Positions 15,946 to 22,888 of a stretch of DNA of 22,888 nt are shown here, in pieces. The notes below the pieces were generated by a model that was given only the letters and a program-made list of their open reading frames with translations, was not told the origin of the DNA and ran no database searches. The DNA lies in contig CALGSZ010000163.1 in the NCBI GenBank assembly GCA_937901745.1, positions 1-22,888 of the forward strand, written 5' to 3'. Origin of the DNA: an uncultured Chloroflexota bacterium. GTDB lineage: Bacteria; Chloroflexota; Chloroflexia; Thermomicrobiales; UBA6265. The position numbers were made by a program, and so were the translations under genes. Positions within the stretch are counted from its first letter, which is position 1. Every line of letters begins with the position of its first letter.

Positions 15946-15995
15946 TGGCTGGGAGCGGGGGTCGCACAACTCAAACATCACGAGGGAAGGGGTTC

Positions 15996-16646
15996 ATGAC
16001 ACGCCGTCCTCTGGGCGGGCCGTGGGTCGGCCTCTGCCGGCCTGCCCGCGGTCTGATCGCGCTTGCGCTTGCTACGCTCCTGATCGCTATTCCAACAGCT
16101 ACTCTCGCCGCTGATCCCCCAGTAGAAAACGACGCGAGCGTTCGCGTACGGGATGTCTCCGCCGGCGCCGAAGCCGACATTTCCGCGTCGCCGCACGCGG
16201 TCGAGGCACGGCCGGCGCCGCCTGCGACTCCGACGCCAGAGCCGACCCCTGAGCCAAGCCCTGCGCCGCCGACGAACGGGGAGCGTCTCGCCGCCTTCGC
16301 GCTCAACTACCTCGGCTATCCGTATGTCTGGGCTGGCAACACACCTGCCGGGTTCGACTGCTCCGGCTTCACCCAATTCGTCGTCCTCAACGTCTTGGGC
16401 ATTGATATCGGACACGGGCTCGAAGGGCAGCCGGCGGCCGGCGCTTGGGTCGATTGGGGCGCGTGGCAACCAGGCGATCTTATCTTTTTCCAGAACACCT
16501 ATAAGGCGGGGCTCTCTCACGTTGGGCTCTATCTGGGAGATGGGCTCTTCATCCACGCTGAGAATGAAGGCACGGGCGTGGTGATCAGCAGCATCTACTC
16601 CAGCTATTACGGACCTCGGTACTGGGGAGCGGTGCGCGTCGGCTAG
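15996..16646 (+). CDS. Secreted NlpC/P60 family cell-wall hydrolase
   Basis: Peptidoglycan endopeptidase of 216 residues. A signal peptide (residues 1-39, ending LAA-DPP) is followed by about 30 residues of mature leader, a Pro/Thr/Glu-rich linker (71-93) and a C-terminal NlpC/P60 cysteine-peptidase domain (94-216). The catalytic triad is visible: C122 in GFDCSGFTQ, H165 in LSHVGLYLG and a third polar residue H177 in IHAEN. It cleaves peptide stems in cell walls. The ATG at 15996 has GAGGGAAGG just upstream; a longer in-frame start would read through the structured leader. It has a long 5' leader and so may be controlled by an RNA switch. No dedicated wall-binding domain is present. Confidence 0.9.
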   Translation: MTRRPLGGPWVGLCRPARGLIALALATLLIAIPTATLAADPPVENDASVRVRDVSAGAEADISASPHAVEARPAPPATPTPEPTPEPSPAPPTNGERLAAFALNYLGYPYVWAGNTPAGFDCSGFTQFVVLNVLGIDIGHGLEGQPAAGAWVDWGAWQPGDLIFFQNTYKAGLSHVGLYLGDGLFIHAENEGTGVVISSIYSSYYGPRYWGAVRVG

Positions 16647-16769
16647 CCCGCTCGGTCGGACGACTCGGCCGATCGTATCCCATCGGCCCTCGCGGAGAGC
16701 CCATTCGTCCCCCCTTCCGGCTCTTGACGGCGGTTAGGCTTAATCCACCTTTGCCGCCCGAAAAGAGCC

Positions 16770-16775
16770 GGAGGT
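16770..16775 (+). promoter_or_regulatory. Ribosome binding site for a CTG start
   Basis: A perfect GGAGGT lies 7 nt before a CTG codon (16783-16785) that is in frame with the glycerophosphodiesterase-like gene. No ATG, GTG or TTG in that frame lies at a usable distance. Confidence 0.6.
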
Positions 16776-16782
16776 AGTTCTT

Positions 16783-17616
16783 CTGCGATTCTTTCATCCA
16801 CTCGTCTTCGCCGCGCTGATCCTGACGACCGTTGCTGGATCCGCGTATTTCGCGCTCATTCTCGCTGGCGCGGGCGCGCAGCATCCGCCGCAGTTCTACC
16901 GAGCGATCGATCTCGAGCTGATGGCGAGCTACTCGGGTGTCGTCGGTGTCGGGCACAACGCGGGGAATACGGCCGCCTCGACGCGGCTGGCCTTGCGCCA
17001 TGGAGCGGACGCCGTCGAGATCGACGTCATCGCGCTCGGCGGCCAGCTGTACGCCGGCCACTCTATTCCGGCTCGCTCCCTGAGCCGCCGCCTCTACCAA
17101 GGGCCAAGGCTCAGCGAAGCTTGGGACGCGGCCGGGGACGCCGCCGTGATTCAGCTCGATATCAAGCAAAGCGCCGCGCGGTTGCCGCGTCTGCTCCTTG
17201 CGTTCCTCGCCGAGCGAGCGGATGACCGCGAGGTGATCGTCTCCTCAGCCGATCCGAGCCTACTGCGCCAGATCGCCACCGAGGTGCCATCCGTGCGCCG
17301 GTTCCTCAGCGTGCCGGATCGTGCATCCCTCGATCGCCTGCAGGAAGACCTGGCGCTCGTCGCCATCTTGGACGGCGTCACGATTCACCACGCATTGCTC
17401 GACGAGCCGACCATGGGATGGCTGCGCGCGAGGGGACTGCGCGTCTTCGTCTGGACCGTCAACGATGTCGAGCGGATCAACGAGCTGGTGCGGCTCGGCG
17501 TCGATGGCGTGACGACCGACAACCTCGCCATTCTGGAGCTACTCGGCGATCCGCAGCCGACCGGCCTGAAGCTCGCGCGCCGGCTGCCGGCGCCCAGGGC
17601 GTACGCGCTCCCGTAG
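16783..17616 (+). CDS. Membrane-anchored glycerophosphodiester phosphodiesterase-like protein
   Basis: TIM-barrel phosphodiesterase-like protein, about 277 residues if translation begins at CTG 16783. The first in-frame ATG (16921) would delete residues 1-46, which form a clear hydrophobic anchor (about 7-31), so I prefer the CTG with its perfect GGAGGT. The GDPD core shows GHNAGNT (57-63) in place of the usual HRG...ENT, EID (79-81), GHS with H93, a late VWTVND and GVDGVTTDN at the end. His58, Glu79, Asp81 and His93 match the acid/base and metal positions, but the usual Arg after the first His is Asn. It could act on membrane-lipid head groups or another phosphodiester. It follows the NlpC/P60 gene by 136 bp. 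Confidence 0.8.
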   Translation: MRFFHPLVFAALILTTVAGSAYFALILAGAGAQHPPQFYRAIDLELMASYSGVVGVGHNAGNTAASTRLALRHGADAVEIDVIALGGQLYAGHSIPARSLSRRLYQGPRLSEAWDAAGDAAVIQLDIKQSAARLPRLLLAFLAERADDREVIVSSADPSLLRQIATEVPSVRRFLSVPDRASLDRLQEDLALVAILDGVTIHHALLDEPTMGWLRARGLRVFVWTVNDVERINELVRLGVDGVTTDNLAILELLGDPQPTGLKLARRLPAPRAYALP

Positions 17617-17628
17617 CCAGGCGAGCCA

Positions 17629-18069
17629 TCACGTCGGCTGGCGCTGCTCCTGCTCTTCCCGACTCACGCGCTCCGGCCAAAGCAACGCCGTGGCTTGCCG
17701 CCGCCGATCCCGCAAGCCGTCGGCCACCAATTGGCCCGACTCGTCCACGGCGCCCGGCGTGCGCATGCCTTCCTTCTCCAGATACGCGGCGCGGCCGATG
17801 ACATGAGCCGCGATTGGCGTGGTGAGCAAGAGCGCCAGACCGATCAGAATCCCGCGCAGAATGATCTCTCGCTCGCCCGTGAAGGCGGACGCGGCGATCA
17901 AGGAGAAGACTCCGAGGAAGACGGATTTGCTCGCCCCGTGCAGCTTGGTATAGACGTCCGGCATGCGAATAGCGCCGTAGACGCCGAGCGTCATGATCGA
18001 GACGCCGAGGATAACCAGCACATCGGCGATCCAGGGAGCCAGGGAGTGGAGACTATCCGGCCAATTCAC
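17629..18069 (-). CDS. mnhG: Na+/H+ antiporter subunit MrpG/MnhG
   Basis: Small membrane subunit G of Mrp-type cation/proton antiporters, 146 residues. Three hydrophobic helices lie in the first 95 residues. The family stretch includes LGVYGAIRMPDVYTKLHGAS with its conserved Pro, Asp and His, and the last roughly 50 residues form a charged cytoplasmic tail longer than usual. The GTG at 18067-18069 overlaps the mrpF stop by 4 bp (GTGA), so the pair is translationally coupled. A longer in-frame start lies inside mrpF and is rejected. Subunits A to E are not in the window, so activity must depend on genes elsewhere. Confidence 0.88.
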   Translation of the reverse strand: MNWPDSLHSLAPWIADVLVILGVSIMTLGVYGAIRMPDVYTKLHGASKSVFLGVFSLIAASAFTGEREIILRGILIGLALLLTTPIAAHVIGRAAYLEKEGMRTPGAVDESGQLVADGLRDRRRQATALLWPERVSREEQEQRQPT

Positions 18070-18335
18070 GAGAAGACCTTCCCTTCGCTGTGATAGCGCG
18101 CCGCCGCGATGGTGCTGATGAACGAGAGCAACGCCAGGATGAGCGCGGCGTCGAGGTAATACCCTGATCGCTGCGTATCGGCGTAGAGGATCAGGAACGC
18201 GGTCAGCAGCAGCGTCAACACATCCAGCCACAGGATGCGGGTAAGCGCCGTCCGCGCTCGGATTACCATGATGACACCGACCGCGAGCAGCCCCGCCATC
18301 CAGACCGCTGCCACATAGAAGACCGTCTCGTGCAC
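18066..18335 (-). CDS. mnhF: Na+/H+ antiporter subunit MrpF/MnhF
   Basis: Small hydrophobic subunit F of the Mrp antiporter, 89 residues with three predicted helices. The middle segment RARTALTRILWLDVLTLLLTAFLIL matches the family, including the conserved Arg and Asp within the membrane region. The start is a GTG at 18333-18335 with GGGAGG upstream. Only MrpG follows; the upstream neighbour is a PrsW-like protease rather than MrpE. The pair could supplement a partial Mrp cluster elsewhere, or act with a related complex such as a hydrogenase or respiratory module; the sequence does not decide this. Confidence 0.87.
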   Translation of the reverse strand: MHETVFYVAAVWMAGLLAVGVIMVIRARTALTRILWLDVLTLLLTAFLILYADTQRSGYYLDAALILALLSFISTIAAARYHSEGKVFS

Positions 18336-18417
18336 GGAGCGCCTCCCGAATCCAGGATCAAATGTATACGCGACACCGCGTTTCGTGATTATGGTGCGCT
18401 GGATGCCCTATCCGGTG

Positions 18418-19683
18418 TCAAGCTGAATGCGCGGCACCGATGGTCAAACCGGCGGCGGCGAGCTCCGCGCGCAGTGCCGCAAGCTCCTCTCGGTAGCGAT
18501 CGTCCGGAGCCTGCTGCCCGGGCTTGAGCAGCTCGCCTCTTCGGAGATGATACCTGCGGAATGCGAGATCCGCCGCGACCTGGAAGAAGCGCCGCAACCG
18601 CCGCTCGAGCGCTTTCCCGCCGCGTCGCTCCGCCTCGGTCAGCGCTGCTTTGCGCAGTTTGTCAGTCGTCAACACCTGATACTCCGCCGGCGTTAGCACC
18701 CCGCGCGCTGCCTCGTCATGGAGCATCTCCCGCATGATCTGGAGCTCGCGCCGGCTCGCTGTCCGCGCGACGAGATACAGGACGATGACCGCCGGGAGGA
18801 TGAAGAATGGCGCCATCAGGAGTACGAGGGAGATGGCGCTGAGATCTTCGCCCTTGAGCCCGGCGATGACGACCGCGCCCGTGTTCCAGAGAAAATGCTG
18901 AAGCACGGCGAGCACGTAGCCAGCAACGGGCGCTACGTACTGCCCAACCCCACGACCGTAGCGACTGCGCGCCCAGCCGATCGCCGCTCCGGTCGTGCCG
19001 GTGTATTGCGCGTGTCCAAGCCCGCTCACGACGGCGCGCGCGACGAAGAGCTCACCGAGACCGGCCGCGCCATCCTCTCGATAGGCCTCTCCGAAATAGA
19101 AGATGTTCTCGGTCATGGCGAATCCGAGACCGATCAGCGCCCCATAGACCAGCCCATCGAGAACGTTGTCGAATTCGCGGCGGAAGAACCACAGGATGAT
19201 CAGCAGCGCCCCGCCCTTGAACGCCTCCTCGATCACCGGCGCGCCAATGGCGACAGTCAAGAAATCCGCCGCGTCCGGCCCGACCGTCGTCGAGAGCACG
19301 CCGGCGAAGACCAACTCGGCGAGCGCGCTGAAGAGCACCGCGCCGACCGCTCCCCAGCCGAACGCGGACAAGATTGCGCGGCGCGGCTCGGCTTCATAAC
19401 GGTCGAGCCTGAGGACCAGCCATGAATAGACGGCCGCCGGCACCACCGCGGCGACGACACACAGCACGAGCGCGACGGGATCGGGGATGGAAGCGATGAC
19501 GAGGAACATGACGCAGAGGATCATCACGGCGGTGGCAATGCCCGCGAGGATGAGTCCCCAGCGGCGCCGGCGGCGGGCTCGCCGCGCTGCCGTTGCAGAA
19601 TCCTGATCAGGCAGCCGCGCGCCACAATTCGGGCAGAACCAGCGGGCATTCACCTGCGCGCCGCACCGGGGGCAGGTCGTCAT
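18418..19683 (-). CDS. PrsW family intramembrane protease with N-terminal zinc ribbon
   Basis: 421-residue membrane protein. Residues 4-20 form a zinc ribbon (C4, C7, C17, C20). After a basic stretch come about eight to nine membrane helices with the PrsW/CAAX-protease-like motifs EEAFK (152-156), ENIFYF (192-197), H224 and H263. These are the expected catalytic residues of the glutamic-type PrsW/Abi superfamily. The C-terminal 120 residues are charged and helical. PrsW in Bacillus cleaves an anti-sigma factor, but the target here is unknown and no anti-sigma factor gene is near. The start at ATG 19681-19683, directly before the zinc ribbon, is preferred over upstream in-frame ATGs, though its ribosome site (AAGGA) is spaced somewhat far. 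Confidence 0.85.
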   Translation of the reverse strand: MTTCPRCGAQVNARWFCPNCGARLPDQDSATAARRARRRRRWGLILAGIATAVMILCVMFLVIASIPDPVALVLCVVAAVVPAAVYSWLVLRLDRYEAEPRRAILSAFGWGAVGAVLFSALAELVFAGVLSTTVGPDAADFLTVAIGAPVIEEAFKGGALLIILWFFRREFDNVLDGLVYGALIGLGFAMTENIFYFGEAYREDGAAGLGELFVARAVVSGLGHAQYTGTTGAAIGWARSRYGRGVGQYVAPVAGYVLAVLQHFLWNTGAVVIAGLKGEDLSAISLVLLMAPFFILPAVIVLYLVARTASRRELQIMREMLHDEAARGVLTPAEYQVLTTDKLRKAALTEAERRGGKALERRLRRFFQVAADLAFRRYHLRRGELLKPGQQAPDDRYREELAALRAELAAAGLTIGAAHSA

Positions 19684-19827
19684 CGCGCGCTCATTCCTTC
19701 TCGCCATCGAAAACGTGCCCGCGTCACGGGCGACGGATGGAGCCTCAGTTTCCGCAACCGTCGCTGGCGCGTCAATGTCGGCGTCACACCCTGGCACCTA
19801 CAATACACGCGACAAAGGAGGTTGCCG

Positions 19828-20193
19828 ATGGCAACGCTGACCAGCGAGCATTGCGTCGCCTGCCGGCCAGATGCTCCCCCTGTGACGGAAGCCGAGATCG
19901 CGGAGCTCAAGCCATCGGTCCCCGAATGGGAGATCGTTGAGGTCAAGGGCGTGCCGCGTCTCCAGCGCACCTTCCGCTTTCGCGATTACCCGTCCACTCT
20001 CGCCTTCGTCCAGCGGCTCGGTGAGCTTGCCGAGTCGGAGGGACACCACCCGTCCATGACCGTTGATTGGGGGAAGGTGCGAGTGTCCTGGTGGACGCAC
20101 GCGATCCGCAACCTGCACCGCAACGACTTCATCATGGCAGCGAAAACCGACGCGCTCGCCGCCGAGATGGGTGCCGAGGGATCCCGCCCGTGA
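19828..20193 (+). CDS. 4a-hydroxytetrahydrobiopterin dehydratase (pterin-4a-carbinolamine dehydratase)
   Basis: Cytosolic enzyme of 121 residues that dehydrates 4a-hydroxytetrahydropterin to regenerate a quinonoid pterin cofactor. The family signature is complete: E-x3-H-H-P in ESEGHHP, then W five residues later, H in SWWTH and D in HRND. The ATG at 19828 follows AAAGGAGG at ideal spacing; a TTG two codons upstream lies inside that site and is rejected. No phenylalanine hydroxylase is in the window. In some bacteria and plants this family has been linked to molybdopterin metabolism, which is of interest given the molybdenum hydroxylase nearby, though the genes are not adjacent. Confidence 0.93.
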   Translation: MATLTSEHCVACRPDAPPVTEAEIAELKPSVPEWEIVEVKGVPRLQRTFRFRDYPSTLAFVQRLGELAESEGHHPSMTVDWGKVRVSWWTHAIRNLHRNDFIMAAKTDALAAEMGAEGSRP

Positions 20194-20224
20194 CACGGGG
20201 AGTGACCCGCGAAAGGAATCAGCT

Positions 20225-20998
20225 ATGACGGACCATGCGCCGAGGTCCGAGCCTGAGCGCTCCGGCGCGGCGTGGCAAGAGTCGGACTCGGCGCGCTTTC
20301 TCGATCTCGGCCTGGTCTACACGCCGCGGCGATATGAGATTCGGGATGCGTTTCTCGACCTGATCCCCGCCACGGCGGACGAGGCGTTCCAAGGCGTCGA
20401 GATCGGGATCGGGCAAGGCTGGCTCACCGACGCCATTCTCCAGCGCTTTCCCAGAGCGCGCATGATCGGCCTCGACGGCTCGGAGACGATGCTCGTGGCG
20501 GCGAGCCAGCTACTGGCGCCGCACGGAGACCGCGTTGAGTTGCGCCGGTTCGCGCTCGAAGATCCGTCGTGGCTCGATGACCTGCCGAGCGGCCTGCGCT
20601 GCGTCGTCAGCAGCCTCGTCATCCACCACCTGGAGGATGCAGGGAAAGCCGCCCTCTTTCGGCGCATCTATGACCGGCTGGCGCCGGGCGGAGCGTTGCT
20701 GATCGCCGATCTCGTCGCGCCGACGAGCGAGTGGGGCCGCCGGCACATGGCTAAAGCGTGGAACGAAGTCGTCGAGGAGCAGTCGCTGGAGTATGCCGGT
20801 GGCCGCCAGGCGTACGAGCAGTTCATCGCGGATCGGTGGAACATTTACGAGTATCTCGTAGATCCAGACGAGGGCGATCGTCCAGCGCCGCTCGTGGAGC
20901 AGCTGACCTGGCTCTCGGAGGCCGGCTTCACAGGGATCGATGTCTGGTGGGCGCGAGCCGGGCACGCCTTGTTCGGCGGCTACCGGCCAGCCCGCTGA
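20225..20998 (+). CDS. Class I SAM-dependent methyltransferase
   Basis: 257-residue Rossmann-fold methyltransferase. Motif I is VEIGIGQGW (58-66), the acidic end of strand 2 is D84 in IGLDGSETML, and a later DLPSGLRCVVSSLVIHHL segment and LAPGGALLIADL form motifs typical of methyltransferase family 11/25. The C-terminal third (about 170-250) is helical and ends in a strand-rich GFTGIDVWWARAGHALFGGY, as in many small-molecule methyltransferases. The ATG at 20225 is preceded by AAAGGAA; it lies 31 bp past the pterin dehydratase stop, so the two may be co-transcribed. The acceptor is unknown. Confidence 0.85.
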   Translation: MTDHAPRSEPERSGAAWQESDSARFLDLGLVYTPRRYEIRDAFLDLIPATADEAFQGVEIGIGQGWLTDAILQRFPRARMIGLDGSETMLVAASQLLAPHGDRVELRRFALEDPSWLDDLPSGLRCVVSSLVIHHLEDAGKAALFRRIYDRLAPGGALLIADLVAPTSEWGRRHMAKAWNEVVEEQSLEYAGGRQAYEQFIADRWNIYEYLVDPDEGDRPAPLVEQLTWLSEAGFTGIDVWWARAGHALFGGYRPAR

Positions 20999-21034
20999 GC
21001 GCCCTTCTCCAATAACCAACCGGCCAGAGACGCG

Positions 21035-21064
21035 GCGAGGCCCGGTCTTGCGACCGGGCCTCGC
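21035..21064. terminator. Bidirectional hairpin terminator between converging genes
   Basis: Arms GCGAGGCCCGGTC and GACCGGGCCTCGC are perfect 13-bp complements around TTGC. It lies 36 bp past the methyltransferase stop and 31 bp past the groEL stop on the other strand. The plus strand continues TCGTTTGC, a weak T run. Confidence 0.75.
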
Positions 21065-21095
21065 TCGTTTGCGCTGCCGACGAGCGGCTGGCGGG

Positions 21096-22727
<1,632 letters not shown>

Positions 22728-22817
22728 TGCTTGTCATCCTCCCTCTGAATCTCACCAGCGAATCGGGTGTGGACCCGTCGTGAATCAACTCACCTTCGCG
22801 TGCGAACTAGCGAGCGC

Positions 22818-22888
22818 TTATTCCTCGACAATCGCCAGGATGTCCTTCTCGGAGAGGATGAGCAGCTCCTCATCGTCGAGCTTGAACT
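22818..22888 (-). CDS. groES: Co-chaperonin GroES, C-terminal end (cut by window)
   Basis: The last 23 codons of a minus-strand gene encode FKLDDEELLILSEKDILAIVEE and a TAA stop, the typical GroES C-terminus (consensus ...EEYLILRESDILAVIE). The N-terminal part and any CIRCE-like heat-shock operator are beyond the window edge. Confidence 0.92.
   Translation of the reverse strand, partial: FKLDDEELLILSEKDILAIVEE

Larger units (their letters stand above)
15550..15995. other. Divergent intergenic region with structured leader
   Basis: This 446-bp gap separates the divergent VOC gene and NlpC/P60 gene. The left part (15550-15719) should contain the VOC promoter, but I cannot point to clear boxes; it includes a short GAAA-loop hairpin near 15671-15690. 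The right part (15720-15995) holds a candidate plus-strand promoter and a highly structured leader, listed separately. No gene is apparent. Confidence 0.5.

Noticed and set aside
18370..18421. TTGACA (18416-18421, minus strand) with CATAAT downstream as a promoter for mrpFG
   Set aside because: The spacing of 21 bp is too long, and no better -10 lies at 16-18 bp.

Overview
The window reads as a high-G+C, probably thermophilic bacterium. The NlpC/P60 protein with a Pro-rich linker, the GroES-GroEL pair with a short GroEL tail, the BMP-type transporter and the style of the genes suggest a Chloroflexota/Thermomicrobia-like chromosome (Sphaerobacter, Thermomicrobium or a relative). That assignment is inference from gene content and base composition; no rRNA or other direct marker is present. 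No transposase, integrase, tRNA, rRNA or CRISPR array was seen.

Positions 95-13872 form one long minus-strand run of 13 genes, most of them overlapping or closely spaced. In transcription order they are: an FCD-type GntR regulator, a luciferase-like flavin monooxygenase, an M29/NicX-like metalloprotein, a cupin, a class II aldolase-family protein, the FAD, [2Fe-2S] and molybdopterin subunits of a xanthine-dehydrogenase-family hydroxylase, an AHL-lactonase-like metallo-beta-lactamase-fold hydrolase, and a complete BMP-type ABC importer (ATPase, two permeases, binding protein). A textbook promoter (TTGACA, 17 bp, TAGTGT) lies just upstream of the regulator, and a 23-bp GntR-type operator overlaps its -10 box. 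The simplest reading is a self-regulated uptake and degradation operon for an N-heterocyclic compound (purine-, pyrimidine- or pyridine-like). The substrate is unknown, and this gene set matches no pathway I can name.

Positions 14216-15549 hold a minus-strand pair: a two-domain VOC/glyoxalase protein followed by a DinB-like protein. From 15720 to 17616 on the plus strand there is a long structured leader (possibly a c-di-AMP riboswitch) before a secreted NlpC/P60 cell-wall hydrolase, then a membrane-anchored glycerophosphodiesterase-like protein that appears to start at CTG.

Positions 17629-19683 (minus) carry MrpF and MrpG without the rest of the Mrp antiporter, and a PrsW-type membrane protease with an N-terminal zinc ribbon. 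Positions 19828-20998 (plus) carry pterin-4a-carbinolamine dehydratase and a SAM methyltransferase. A strong hairpin at 21035-21064 separates these from the converging groEL (21096-22727) and the 3' end of groES (to 22888, cut by the window edge).
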